64,000 nt of DNA from Photobacterium alginatilyticum (GCF_009910675.1 NZ_RSEJ01000004.1:186001-250000), one strand, 5' to 3'. Shown: positions 9,080-18,580, counted from the stretch's first letter. Numbers and translations are program-made. Notes: generated by a model from the sequence alone, not told the origin.

Positions 9080-10178
9080 ATGTCAAAACCTAACCCAACA
9101 CAACACCTATTCCTCCTGTTGTTACCGGTACTCTTTTTCTGCCAAAGCGCAGTTGCCGTAACAACAGCCAAACCTGTTATTGAGGTGGGAAGTTACCATT
9201 GTCCGCCTTTTGTCATTAAACACGACGACGGTACCTATTCAGGTCTTAGCATTCTGTTGTGGGAGAGAATTGCCGAGCAGCTTGGGCTTCAATACGAAAT
9301 CAAAGAACTTAGCCTGAAAGAGTTGCTAGAGGCTGTATCGACGCGACAAATCAACATCGGAATTTCTTGTTTATCTATTACACCCGAACGCGAGCTCATC
9401 CTGGACTTTTCGCACTCATTTTACGAAACACATTTGGCGATCGCCGTGAAAAAACAAGGCTATTTGGCCTCGGTGAAGAATATTGCTACTAACAAACATT
9501 TATTGACCGTTCTTGGTTTTGTTCTTGCTGCAGCGGCTTTCGTCGGCGCTATCTTTTACCTACTTGAGCACCGGGTAAACGAGAAGCTGTACTCGACATC
9601 CTCTCGCTTCGCACAGTTGATAGAAGGCTTCATTCTCGGGCTACTTTTTATCACCAAGGGCCCTTTCAATTATTTCGAGTTCAAAACCCTGACCGGCAGA
9701 GTCATCACGGTATTTTTGGCTATAGCGACCACGTTATTTATTGCCAGTATTACTGCCGTACTGGCAAGCACCTTCACGCTTGGACTGTTAAGCTCAGACA
9801 TTAAGGGGGCCAAATGATCTTGCCAATATTCCCGTCGGGGCGAAAGAAGCATCAACGTCATCCGAGTTTCTCACCAACCATAGTGTTGTTCACCGCACCT
9901 ATACCGATACAAACCAACTACTCGAAGCGTTGGAAGCCAATGAAGTCCAGGCCATTGTCGCGGACGATGCCGTATTGAAATACCTGATTAAAAAGTCCAA
10001 GGAGAAAGGTGAATACCAAGATCTCATTGTGCTGCCCTACCAATTTGAAAAACAGAACTACGGGTTTGCGATAGAAGACAAAAGCCAATATGCAGAAACA
10101 CTCAACCGCGCCTTGCTCAGGGTAAGAAGAAGTACAGAATGGCGGCAGGCACTACACGAGTATTTTGCCGAACGTTGA
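9080..10178 (+). pseudogene. Glutamate-receptor-like ligand-binding/channel protein, split by a frameshift
   Basis: The first frame (9080-9817) encodes a signal peptide, lobe 1 of a type-2 periplasmic binding domain (VIEVGSYHCPPFVIKHDDGT, then SCLSITPERELILDFSHSFY), a membrane helix (about 9500-9575), a pore-like hydrophobic stretch and a third helix with SITAVLASTFT (from residue 223), which resembles the SYTANLAAFLT signature of ionotropic glutamate receptors. It then stops at TGA. The second binding lobe continues in another frame to 10178 (IPVGAKEASTSSEFL to WRQALHEYF). Removing one G from the five at 9805-9809 restores IKGPNDLANIPVG and one protein of about 365 residues. The order lobe 1 - helix - pore - helix - lobe 2 is that of GluR0-type channels, but the potassium filter TVGYGD is absent. 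A sequencing error, a true pseudogene or programmed slippage are all possible. Confidence 0.72.
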
Positions 10179-10191
10179 TGTGAACCAAGAT

Positions 10192-10217
10192 AAAAAATGG
10201 CGACCAATAGGTCGCCA
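10192..10217 (-). terminator. Rho-independent terminator of ravA-viaA
   Basis: Arms TGGCGACC and GGTCGCCA around loop AATA form an 8-bp perfect stem. On the minus strand it is followed by six Ts (complement of AAAAAA at 10192-10197), which fits termination of the leftward viaA transcript. Confidence 0.85.
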
Positions 10218-10272
10218 AAGCCAAGTAATTCTCGCTGAAACGAGCATCTTGAGGTAGCTTGGGTATACCGTG

Positions 10273-11721
10273 TTATTTCCACTTAAGCAGGCGCCCTAAT
10301 TGTGACGGATGATAAGACCAACAGTGGTCAAAGATTGTCATCAGCTCAGGGTTGCCATATTTCGAGAGATTGACGGCATGGAAGCGATTTTTCTGCTCTT
10401 TGAGCTTGTTAATTCGCTTCATCATTGCATCAGGTTGAGACGGCGCGATAAAGTCTGACAACACAACCAAATCAGCATTTTTGTATTTTCCACTACTCAT
10501 CAGCTCTATAGACTGATCAAGTACCGGACCTAAATCTGTTCCACCATGAAAAGAGTACGAAAGAAAGTTAAGCACTTCACTGAGACCGTCTTTCTTGGTG
10601 AGCTCATAGGTAATTTGCTGTGTCGAAAACATAATGACATAGCAATCCCGCTCCTCGGCCAATGCAATTTGCATCAACCCGTAGGCCAATGCCTTGGCGC
10701 ATTGCTCGGGAAAGCCATTCATCGATCCGGAAGCATCGATACAAACAATAAATGGCCCTTTTTCTTGATCTACCTGCTTAGTCTGGCGTTTGTATGCCTT
10801 AACCTTTCTCAGCTTACGTTGCGCACCTTGCACACGGTAGTTCAACAGGCGCTTATCGACCAAGTGCTTGTAGAACACGACTTCAAGCTCCGGATAAGCC
10901 AAAAACATCGCCTCGTTCGGCAAGAGCCTTGAAAGATCATCACTTTCGTGTACACCAACAATATCATCAGTGACGCTGTCACAACGCTCTTCGACCATTT
11001 TGAGATCTTCTGAACGAACACGCTCCTTATCCAGATCATCTACTTCACTGGCCATTCGACCCAGCTTTTCGGCAATCTCCTGAAGCCCGTTATTCTTTTT
11101 CAAAAAACCAGCTATTGATTTTAAGCTGTCTACATCACTGCGTGTCAGCTTGGCCTTGGCCATATCCCAGAGGCGGCCGGCCTTCTTCTCGTCACCGGCC
11201 TCAGTGACCTCTTCCATCTGCTGCATCGTTTCAATGCGTTGATACAGATCCGCCAGCAGCTTGTCTTTGTGCTGCTCCAGCTCAGTTTGTTGAGCCTCGG
11301 TCAATGACTTCGCCAATGCCTGATACCACAGGTTACAAAAATAGCTTTGAAACATTGGGTTATGCTTCTGGTGCTCTCTGTCTACCAGGGTTTTCGCTTT
11401 AAAATAGAAGGATGAATGGCCTTCGAGCTTTTTAACAATCGACTCCGCATGTTCGACAAAGTATTCAGGTTCCCAGTTACTCACCTCATGGTAGAGATCT
11501 ATCTCCTGCTGAAACCGAGCCTCAATACTGACCTTGGTAACACGATGCTGTACTTGTCCCCGCCATTTCATGATTTGGTTTTTCATCGCCGCTTTGATGC
11601 CGGGATTTGACTCAGCTGCGACTATCAGTTGCGGCCGCATCATCAGCTCATGAACAGCATTATCAATAATGCCTGACTCAGCAAGCATCATTGCAATATT
11701 TACACTTTCAGTAACTGGCAT
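10273..11721 (-). CDS. viaA: ViaA, VWA-domain partner of RavA
   Basis: A 482-residue protein with a helical N-terminal half and a C-terminal von Willebrand factor A domain. The MIDAS metal site is intact (VCIDASGSM, DxSxS), with a later GGTD. The length and the start MPVTESVNIAMMLAESGIIDNA match ViaA. It starts 14 bases after the ravA stop, with GGAG eight bases before the ATG. In E. coli RavA-ViaA acts as a chaperone-like MoxR system tied to respiratory complexes and aminoglycoside sensitivity; a similar role here is inferred. Confidence 0.93.
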   Translation of the reverse strand: MPVTESVNIAMMLAESGIIDNAVHELMMRPQLIVAAESNPGIKAAMKNQIMKWRGQVQHRVTKVSIEARFQQEIDLYHEVSNWEPEYFVEHAESIVKKLEGHSSFYFKAKTLVDREHQKHNPMFQSYFCNLWYQALAKSLTEAQQTELEQHKDKLLADLYQRIETMQQMEEVTEAGDEKKAGRLWDMAKAKLTRSDVDSLKSIAGFLKKNNGLQEIAEKLGRMASEVDDLDKERVRSEDLKMVEERCDSVTDDIVGVHESDDLSRLLPNEAMFLAYPELEVVFYKHLVDKRLLNYRVQGAQRKLRKVKAYKRQTKQVDQEKGPFIVCIDASGSMNGFPEQCAKALAYGLMQIALAEERDCYVIMFSTQQITYELTKKDGLSEVLNFLSYSFHGGTDLGPVLDQSIELMSSGKYKNADLVVLSDFIAPSQPDAMMKRINKLKEQKNRFHAVNLSKYGNPELMTIFDHCWSYHPSQLGRLLKWK

Positions 11722-11735
11722 AAAAGTTCTCCAGC

Positions 11736-13391
11736 TTAAGCAAAGTACTCAGACATCTGAGAGATCCGAAATGCGCTCTTCTCTATCACAATCTTTAGGT
11801 CAGTAACGGAATCTGAGGCCGATGAAATACTTTGCTCTATCAAAGCCGGAAGCTCGGCATCGACAAAGTTATGAGGTAGTGCGCCGTGGAAGCTGCTACG
11901 GGACACCTTAAGGCTATGCTCGGCATCAGAAATTTTACCTGATGCCTTCTCTGCCTCGATCTGCCACAGTTGCTGTTGGGCATCAGTCATACCATCTGCA
12001 CCGGCAACACCAACCAATACAGAACGATTAGCAATATCTTTAATGACCAAACGATGCTGGGCGTCAACCTCAAACTGTAATCGACAAAGGTGGGTATTCT
12101 TGTTGACGAAGCCGTAGATATCGCATTGGCCAGTTTTAATCTTCTTCTCAAACTCATCGCCATCAACATACACCCAACGGCTGTCTCCGGTTTCTTGTTC
12201 GGAAACAGACGGATTTTGCTGCAGCATGACCAGTTTGATCATTCGCGGATTATGGTTCACGTTATAACGTCGAGCGGTAGAGAAATCACACTTGAACCTC
12301 TCTTTACGCATCATAGTTTCGTGCTCAAAGGTGATACACAACTCAGAGGCAATATCATCATGGACATCATCGATAATGCTCTGTGCCTCATTGGCATTTA
12401 GTTGCGCAGTCTCCTGGTTGAAGGCTTTCTGAGTCGCAAACTCGCTGATGATGGAGCGAACGACATTGCGAGATTCAGGGCTATGCCATAAACAGTCTTG
12501 CAGCAGCAACAAATCAAGCGGGTTGATGGCTTCTCGTCCGTTAAAGAATGCACTCGTCTTCAGCAGACGTACTGACTTTTTCCAACGGCGATCAGAAATA
12601 TACAGCTCACTATCTTCAGAGGCAAAATCCTCGCCAGCCTCGGCGCGCTGCTCTACCATCGATTTCAGTTCATAGATTTTTTCAAAGATCTCATCATTCA
12701 GATGGATCTCGTCGATATGCTGCTGCCAGCTTTCATATTCTTCATCGGTAATTGCCAGCCCTGGCTCTAATTCTTTTACCGACGGTCCGTCTCCCATCAG
12801 CATGGCTTTAAAGTTCTGCTTTTCTTGGATCCGATTAACAAACACGCGTACTAGCATTCGGTCAAACAACGCTTCCAGTCCGCTGTCTTCTTCGGGTAAT
12901 TCATTGGATGCAGTAACCAAAAGGCGCATGGGTACCGGGAGGATGTCCTGACCGTTTTTAAATGTGCGCTCATTGACGACAGTCAACAAGGTATTAAGAA
13001 TTGCAGGACCGGCTTTCCAGATTTCATCAAGAAACACGACCTGCGCAGTCGGCAAATAACCGTCCACCAGCCTGACATACTTACCGTTATCTTTTAGCTC
13101 TTGAATCGAGAGTGGGCCAAACACTTCTTCAGGGGTAGAAAAGCGCGTCATCAGATAATCAAAAAACTGGCTATTATCAAATGCTTGAATCAAGCGCTTG
13201 GCAATAAGGCTTTTGGCAATACCCGGAGGGCCCAGCAGAAATACACTCTCACCCGCTAAGGCTGCAAGTAAGCACAGCTTAATCGTTTCTTCACGCTCAT
13301 AGACACCATTAGACAGAGCCTTAACAAGCTTTTGGATCCTTTCAGACACCAACGCTTTATTTGGTTGTGCTTGTCTTGCCATTGTTAGCAT
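11736..13391 (-). CDS. ravA: RavA, MoxR-family AAA+ ATPase
   Basis: The 551-residue protein has an AAA+ module with Walker A LLGPPGIAKSLIAKRL, Walker B VVFLDEIWKAG and the MoxR-type sequence TRFSTPEEVFGP. The C-terminal part is the less conserved RavA discontinuous/LARA region. The ATG at 13391 has GAGG seven bases upstream; a second ATG three codons inside is a weaker candidate. It is the first gene of the ravA-viaA operon, and the 579-base region upstream must hold its promoter. Confidence 0.93.
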   Translation of the reverse strand: MLTMARQAQPNKALVSERIQKLVKALSNGVYEREETIKLCLLAALAGESVFLLGPPGIAKSLIAKRLIQAFDNSQFFDYLMTRFSTPEEVFGPLSIQELKDNGKYVRLVDGYLPTAQVVFLDEIWKAGPAILNTLLTVVNERTFKNGQDILPVPMRLLVTASNELPEEDSGLEALFDRMLVRVFVNRIQEKQNFKAMLMGDGPSVKELEPGLAITDEEYESWQQHIDEIHLNDEIFEKIYELKSMVEQRAEAGEDFASEDSELYISDRRWKKSVRLLKTSAFFNGREAINPLDLLLLQDCLWHSPESRNVVRSIISEFATQKAFNQETAQLNANEAQSIIDDVHDDIASELCITFEHETMMRKERFKCDFSTARRYNVNHNPRMIKLVMLQQNPSVSEQETGDSRWVYVDGDEFEKKIKTGQCDIYGFVNKNTHLCRLQFEVDAQHRLVIKDIANRSVLVGVAGADGMTDAQQQLWQIEAEKASGKISDAEHSLKVSRSSFHGALPHNFVDAELPALIEQSISSASDSVTDLKIVIEKSAFRISQMSEYFA

Positions 13392-13970
13392 ATTACGACC
13401 TCTCTAATTGTTATGTCCATGTGCCTGTAGCACAACAATTCTAGTCTTCTATAGAATAGACATAAAACCCGTCATGTTACAATAATGTTAACTGAAATAA
13501 TTTGTTACATTCATTGTATATCAGACACTTCGTTCTACAGCCAGAAGTGAAACTATGATTGCATTATTGAGATCTTGCTTAGTAAGTGTGATTCAGTTAT
13601 ATAAAATAATCAGTCTCGGAATAATCATTTAATATTCATACAGTTAATAGTAATACCGCTTTTTCTGTTGTTTTTTTGCACGATGACGAATAAATGATAT
13701 ATTTCACAGTTTTTAAATGAGCTCTCTATCAAAATAGTTATTTCATCTCCGAAACCATTGTTTGTTTTTGGACTAAGGTTTTAAGTTTGTGATCAAAATA
13801 ACAAATCCGAGTCAATAGCAACTCAAATAATGAACCCCTATTTCACCTAAAAAGATCAACGTTGGATTTCATTTGTTCATTCAGCAAATAGCTTGTGTGT
13901 AGTTTCATACTCTGACACTATATTTAGCTCTTAACGTCATACAATTACTTCGCCTTTTCTTTGGTAATAA
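13392..13970. other. AT-rich divergent intergenic region
   Basis: This 579-base gap separates divergent ravA and the diguanylate cyclase gene and must contain both promoters. I could not single out a convincing -35/-10 pair. A 25-codon hydrophobic frame beginning with ATG at 13555 (MIALLRSCLVSVIQLYKII...) is present on the plus strand but lacks a good ribosome-binding site and a terminator. No tRNA, repeat or strong hairpin is seen. Confidence 0.5.
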
Positions 13971-14858
13971 ATGAACAGCCTATCTCAACTCCCTAAGCGG
14001 TTAGCCATTGTCGTTACCGCTGGCATCTGCCTATCTCTATTAGTTCCGTCAGGAGGTGCGCTAGACGTCATACTGTCTATTTTTTCTCTCGTATTGATTA
14101 TTATTTTATTACGTGAAGACTTCGGCAATGAAATGCGTGGTTGGCTATTCCTCGCATTAGGAACATACGGGCTTGGCGTTCTGGCTGATTTGCTTGATGA
14201 AATCCCTGAGTTAAGGAAACATTGGCTGCTTGATAGTACCGATGACATTTTCATGCATATTGGCGTTTTCTTAATCTGTTTTTGCTTTAATAAAATGCTT
14301 CGCCAACGATTTAACCTTATCGGTAAGCTCAATATTCAAATAGCCAAAGCACGTACCCTGGAGGCACAACTAAGCCGTTTAGCACTACAAGATGACCTAA
14401 CCGGGTTGAATAACCGACGCGCGTTATTTCGCCGCTTCGACAACATGGCAATTCACCTTGAAAGAGGGATCCTTGCTTATATTGACCTCGATAATTTCAA
14501 GCAGGTCAACGATCGTCTGGGACATAATCATGGTGACCAACTACTGATCAATATCGCCTCGTACTTGTTGAAAACTGTCCCGACCGGCAGCCAAATATAT
14601 CGCATTGGAGGAGATGAGTTTGTCGTTTTGCTCCCTGACGAAGATCAGAAAAAATGTTATCAATGGATTGATACTTTGTATGAAGTTACAGCTGAAACTC
14701 GAGAGCATTACAATATCGACATCAGTATCGGACTGGCACCATACTACCCTGGAAACCTGAGCGAGCCTGACGCTATTTTAGCGAAAGCGGATCAGGCAAT
14801 GTACAAAAACAAACTCAACAAGGAGCGGACAAACCAGTCTTTATCCGTTGTATCTTAA
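13971..14858 (+). CDS. Membrane-bound diguanylate cyclase (GGDEF)
   Basis: The 295-residue protein has four or five N-terminal membrane segments (residues 10-110), a short helical linker (residues 115-140) and a GGDEF domain starting at DDLTGLNNRRALF. The active-site motif is intact in IYRIGGDEFVVLL, and metal-binding Asp residues are in IDLDNFKQVND. It should make c-di-GMP at the inner membrane. I do not see a clear RxxD inhibitory site five residues before GGDEF, so feedback inhibition may be absent. No sensory domain beyond the membrane part is recognisable. It lies 7 kb from the pel operon, whose PelD binds c-di-GMP; the functional link is inference. Confidence 0.9.
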   Translation: MNSLSQLPKRLAIVVTAGICLSLLVPSGGALDVILSIFSLVLIIILLREDFGNEMRGWLFLALGTYGLGVLADLLDEIPELRKHWLLDSTDDIFMHIGVFLICFCFNKMLRQRFNLIGKLNIQIAKARTLEAQLSRLALQDDLTGLNNRRALFRRFDNMAIHLERGILAYIDLDNFKQVNDRLGHNHGDQLLINIASYLLKTVPTGSQIYRIGGDEFVVLLPDEDQKKCYQWIDTLYEVTAETREHYNIDISIGLAPYYPGNLSEPDAILAKADQAMYKNKLNKERTNQSLSVVS

Positions 14859-14876
14859 CCCCAGCTCTTCACATTA

Positions 14877-14914
14877 CTGTCATATACCCGTAATAAGATG
14901 TCCGGCGATATTAT
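14877..14914 (+). promoter_or_regulatory. Possible Pho box and -10 element before pstS
   Basis: CTGTCATATACCCGTAAT (14877-14894) matches the first half of a PhoB box (CTGTCATA) well and the second half partly. A -10-like TATTAT follows at 14909-14914, about 25 bases before the pstS ATG. PhoB control of pstS genes is well known; the site itself is a visual match only. Confidence 0.45.
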
Positions 14915-14938
14915 TCTGGTTTATTTTGGAGAAATGTA

Positions 14939-15763
14939 ATGTTATCCAGGGCTACTACCTTATGTGCCTTTTTCGCCGGCCTTGCCTTCAATGTACAAGC
15001 TAAAGAGACTGTTACGGTTACAGGCTCCACATCCGTTAGCCATGTCGTTGAGGTGCTAGCAGAAACCTACTCCCAATCCAATAAGGAAACATTTATTGCC
15101 GTTCAGGGGGTTGGCTCATCAGCCGGGATTAACGCAGTCAAACAAGATGCTGCTGATATAGGTATGAGCTCTCGATATTTGAAGGTCGCTGAAATTAACC
15201 CTGATGTGCAGACTGTCGCCATTGCCCATGACGGTATTGCCCTAGTTGTAAACAAAAGCAATCCGGTTACAAACCTCACCAAAGAACAAGTATCCAAAAT
15301 CTACCACGGCGAAATTACCAACTGGAACCAAGTGGGCGGAGCTGATCTAAAAATGGCTGTCGTAAGCCGCGAAAATGCATCAGGCTCTCGCTTCTCTTTC
15401 GAGGATTTCATGGGACTGACCCAGCAAGTCGCCGGTCAGACGGTCTCTGATATCAACCCGCAAGTACTGGTGGTCAATACCAACGGAACAGTAAAAAGTT
15501 TAGTCTCGCGCAATGCCCACGCGATTGGCTATATTTCCCTCGGTTCAGTTGATGACTCTGTAAAAGCACTGGCATTCGACGGTGTTGAACCTAATTTGGC
15601 TAACCTGGAATCCGGTCAATACAAAATATCGCGTCCATTTCTGATGCTTTATAAAGAAAAGAAAATTGCTGATAACGCCAAAGCATTTATCGATTATGTT
15701 ATCTCCGACAATGGCCAGACAATCATCGAAAAACGCGGTTATCTTGCAGCAAATCCACAGTAA
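14939..15763 (+). CDS. pstS: PstS-type periplasmic phosphate-binding protein
   Basis: This 274-residue protein has a signal peptide cleaved near FNVQA and the PBP-like fold of the short PstS type. Phosphate-contact signatures are visible: TVTGSTSVSHVVE, VQGVGSSAGINAVKQDAADIGMSSR and SRENASGSRFSFEDF. It would capture phosphate for an ABC transporter. No pstCAB genes follow: a strong terminator comes 13 bases after the stop, so it is an orphan copy whose permease must be elsewhere. GGAG at 14928-14931 supports the ATG. Confidence 0.88.
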   Translation: MLSRATTLCAFFAGLAFNVQAKETVTVTGSTSVSHVVEVLAETYSQSNKETFIAVQGVGSSAGINAVKQDAADIGMSSRYLKVAEINPDVQTVAIAHDGIALVVNKSNPVTNLTKEQVSKIYHGEITNWNQVGGADLKMAVVSRENASGSRFSFEDFMGLTQQVAGQTVSDINPQVLVVNTNGTVKSLVSRNAHAIGYISLGSVDDSVKALAFDGVEPNLANLESGQYKISRPFLMLYKEKKIADNAKAFIDYVISDNGQTIIEKRGYLAANPQ

Positions 15764-15776
15764 CAATGATAATAAC

Positions 15777-15800
15777 AAGGCCAGCATATGCTGGCCTTTT
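15777..15800 (+). terminator. Terminator after pstS
   Basis: Perfect 11-bp arms AAGGCCAGCAT and ATGCTGGCCTT meet with almost no extra loop bases and are followed by TT. It sits between convergent pstS and sseA and may serve both. Confidence 0.8.
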
Positions 15801-15814
15801 AACTGCCTGCGAGC

Positions 15815-16666
15815 TTATTGAACGACAGGATATTTAAGTACCCGCCCCCACTCTGTCCACGAGCCATCGTAGACCGTCAGTTTGTCTCTCCCGGCCAGCT
15901 CGGCCGCAAGAGCAAGCACACATGCTGTTACCCCAGAACCACAGCTAAAAATCAAGCGCTGCTCAGGTGCACTGACCGCATCAAAACGCTTTGTTAGTTG
16001 CTCGACACTGATGAAATGGCCATCTTTTACCAGCTGAGAAAATGGCAGGCTTTTGGCGTTCGGCATATGCCCACTCCGAACCCCTTCCCTTGGCTCGGGT
16101 TGAGTGCCATAGAAACGCGCTGCTGGCCGGGCATCAAGAACCACAGTATCCAATGCATCTAACTGAGTGCTTAACGTGTCAGCATCAATAACCCACTGAG
16201 GTTGATAATCCCCCTTGTAGTCGGTCTGTGCCACTTGCTCAGGCTCTTGAGATTCAATTGGCAAGCCTACTTTTTCCCATGCAGGCAACCCGCCATCAAG
16301 CACAGCCACAGATTGATGCCCCATCACCCTGAACATCCACCAAACTCTCGGGGCAGAAAACAGCCCCTGACTGTCGTAAACAACAATGTTATCGCTCGTC
16401 TTTATCCCAAGCTCGGAGCACGCCTGAGAGAACAGCGTTGATGACGGTAACATATGCGGTAATTCGGTATCCGGCGCGGCTATTTTCTTATCAAAATCAA
16501 AAAAACGAGCACCAGGTATACGCTTTTCCGACCACTCCTGTTCCGGATTGCGCTCTACTCCAGGTAAAAACCAACTGGCATCAAGTACCACGATGTCAGA
16601 TCTTTCAATTTGCTCTGCCAGCCATTGGACTGACACAAGCGGGGACGGGAATATTTTTTCCGACAT
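15815..16666 (-). CDS. sseA: 3-mercaptopyruvate sulfurtransferase (SseA-like)
   Basis: The 283-residue protein has two rhodanese domains. The N-terminal one begins LVSVQWLAEQIERSDIVVLDASWFLPG and is catalytically silent. The C-terminal one has the active-site loop CGSGVTAC, the form typical of mercaptopyruvate rather than thiosulfate sulfurtransferases. It moves sulfur from 3-mercaptopyruvate to acceptors such as thioredoxin or cyanide. AAGGA lies seven bases before the ATG. The length is normal and there are no operon partners. Confidence 0.92.
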   Translation of the reverse strand: MSEKIFPSPLVSVQWLAEQIERSDIVVLDASWFLPGVERNPEQEWSEKRIPGARFFDFDKKIAAPDTELPHMLPSSTLFSQACSELGIKTSDNIVVYDSQGLFSAPRVWWMFRVMGHQSVAVLDGGLPAWEKVGLPIESQEPEQVAQTDYKGDYQPQWVIDADTLSTQLDALDTVVLDARPAARFYGTQPEPREGVRSGHMPNAKSLPFSQLVKDGHFISVEQLTKRFDAVSAPEQRLIFSCGSGVTACVLALAAELAGRDKLTVYDGSWTEWGRVLKYPVVQ

Positions 16667-16871
16667 ATTGCATTCCTTTCGCTAGGTACTTCTATCTTTA
16701 TATAGCGCCAACATCTGATCGTTCTTAACTGCAAAAGTCCGATCACCTACTTATTCGATTGGCATAAACACATTTTCTTACGGTTATAACAATAATACTA
16801 ATAGCTATAAATCATTGTCGTTAGGTATGATTGTTATGATCCAGAAAGCTTAGTTTTTCCGAGGGCTATCG

Positions 16872-17876
16872 ATGAAACATTTTTTCACCGGGCTTATTGC
16901 CTTCAGTATGTTTTTATCACCTGATGCTGTGGCTTACAACTCAGGAAGTGTTTCTTTTACTATTGATAATGATGGTATTGTCGGCACCGATAAAAACTAT
17001 ACCAATGGCATTTTTCTGGCCTATCATTCAGCCTCCTCACAGTTACTGAGTGACATAACTCCCGGGCCGATTTACCAAATTGCAAAATATCTGCCTTTGG
17101 ACAAAGAGAGCGCTAAAGGCTGGAATGTCGTCTTTGGTCAACAAATTTGGACCCCGGAAGATATAGAAAGTACCGAGCCTGTCGAAGACGAACGACCTTA
17201 TGCAGGATTGCTATTTCTTGAAACAGGTGTCTATCAATACTCATCCAACCGAACTGATCAATACAATTTCATGCTCGGCACAGTTGGACCCAACTCTCTT
17301 GCCGAACAAGGACAAAGGTTTATCCATGACATTATCGGTTCGGATGAACCGATGGGCTGGGACTATCAGATCGAGAATCAAATCGTATTTAATCTTGGCT
17401 ATCAAGGCCATCGATTAATAAGCCGGCATAATACCGAACCGTCAAACAGCAGCTTGTCACAATATGACTTTAGTGGTGTTGGCCGTATCAACGCAGGCAA
17501 CTATCAAAGCGAACTGGCCATTGGCTCGGTTGCACGCTGGGGAAACAATCTTGCCCATAACTTCGGGACCACCGGATTCAGCCCGGGGAAATTTGTTGAT
17601 ATCGGCATGCTATCTTCCAGCCCGACAGGTTATTTTTTGTTTACCGGCATCGAGGGCCGATATCGGATAAATGACATAACCGTAGAGGGCGATCGCCCGA
17701 GTGAGGTTCCCGATAGCAATGTAGAACACTGGCAGGCAACGGCCGTTATCGGCGGCATTTATTACCAACCCAAATGGGGAGTTAGCCTAAGCTTTGCAAT
17801 CACTACACCTGAATTTGAAGAAGATATGCATTCTTCAAGTTCAATTGGCTCGTTAGAAGTGTTCTGGCGTCTGTAA
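16872..17876 (+). CDS. LpxR-like outer-membrane lipid A 3'-O-deacylase (DUF2219)
   Basis: A 334-residue protein with a signal peptide (cleavage near AVA-YN) and a barrel sequence. The N-terminal motif FTIDNDGIVGTDKNYTNG is the LpxR family signature, holding the Asn/Asp and downstream Thr residues of the calcium-dependent site. DERPYAGLLFLE, also conserved in the family, follows. LpxR removes the 3'-acyloxyacyl group of lipid A in Salmonella and Vibrio. The ATG at 16872 has GAGGG seven bases upstream. It stands alone between opposite-strand genes. Confidence 0.88.
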   Translation: MKHFFTGLIAFSMFLSPDAVAYNSGSVSFTIDNDGIVGTDKNYTNGIFLAYHSASSQLLSDITPGPIYQIAKYLPLDKESAKGWNVVFGQQIWTPEDIESTEPVEDERPYAGLLFLETGVYQYSSNRTDQYNFMLGTVGPNSLAEQGQRFIHDIIGSDEPMGWDYQIENQIVFNLGYQGHRLISRHNTEPSNSSLSQYDFSGVGRINAGNYQSELAIGSVARWGNNLAHNFGTTGFSPGKFVDIGMLSSSPTGYFLFTGIEGRYRINDITVEGDRPSEVPDSNVEHWQATAVIGGIYYQPKWGVSLSFAITTPEFEEDMHSSSSIGSLEVFWRL

Positions 17877-17912
17877 TCGCACATACACCAATAGCCAAAC
17901 AATAGTAGTTAA

Positions 17913-17940
17913 TAGATAGCGACGGTATCACCGCTATCTA
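17913..17940. terminator. Hairpin between convergent lpxR-like and nucleotidyltransferase genes
   Basis: Arms TAGATAGCG and CGCTATCTA (9 bp) enclose a 10-base loop. The convergent position suggests a bidirectional terminator, but no T run follows. Confidence 0.5.
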
Positions 17941-17954
17941 CGATCAGTTTATGG

Positions 17955-18503
17955 TTAGTCAAGTATTTGCAGCTCCGGCCAAAGTGTTAACCACTGCTTA
18001 TCTTCTACACGCTGTTGGAAAATGGTAGGTCTTGCATTATTAGGGTTAACGCGTACCTTAAGCGACCAGTTTTCACCTAGACCAAAAGGTGCAGTAAAGG
18101 TAAAGTTTTGATCAAACTCTAGCCTCACCCCGACACAGGTCGGCACCTCAATCCACTGCGCTATCCCGTCTGTTGTACTGGAATAAGGCTGATGCCCATG
18201 GCGAACATGCATTCGGGCCTGATTTCGAACCTCCCATTCAACATCGGGAAGCAATTTTCTGAGCCTTGCTTCGATTTCCCTCTCTGTCTCGAGGGAGGTA
18301 TCCCCTGCATCAAAATAGACGACATCCACATCGTTAAGCGGTGTCATACTTTTTTTGGCATGCAGGTGATCCCAAATAGCATTTCTCAGAAAACCGGCCC
18401 CTAGATACCAATCAGGCAAATTAAGCGTACGCGCCGCCTGTAAACAGGCCATCCGTAGCGCATCCTTAACCAATAGCTGGCTGGTCTGTTCTTCAACACT
18501 CAC
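17955..18503 (-). CDS. Nucleotidyltransferase-fold protein (NTP_transf_6 type)
   Basis: This 182-residue protein carries the family pattern DWYLGAGFLRNAIWDHLH, followed by NDVDVVYFD, where the two Asp residues match the metal-binding pair of the nucleotidyltransferase fold, and ends with a conserved VRVNPNNA stretch. The substrate of this widespread family is unknown. The start is a GTG at 18503: an in-frame stop lies four codons upstream and the ribosome-binding site is poor, so the true start could be further inside. Confidence 0.8.
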   Translation of the reverse strand: MSVEEQTSQLLVKDALRMACLQAARTLNLPDWYLGAGFLRNAIWDHLHAKKSMTPLNDVDVVYFDAGDTSLETEREIEARLRKLLPDVEWEVRNQARMHVRHGHQPYSSTTDGIAQWIEVPTCVGVRLEFDQNFTFTAPFGLGENWSLKVRVNPNNARPTIFQQRVEDKQWLTLWPELQILD

Positions 18504-18580
18504 CTTTCACGAACACCCTTGCTTTCATTCACCATTCATTTCAACACGGCTAACACACCGGCGCGCAGAGAAATACGAGA

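Noticed and set aside
13555-13632. 25-codon hydrophobic frame between ravA and the cyclase gene
   Set aside because: A possible small protein, but unlike the frame at 30194 it has no clear ribosome-binding site or terminator.
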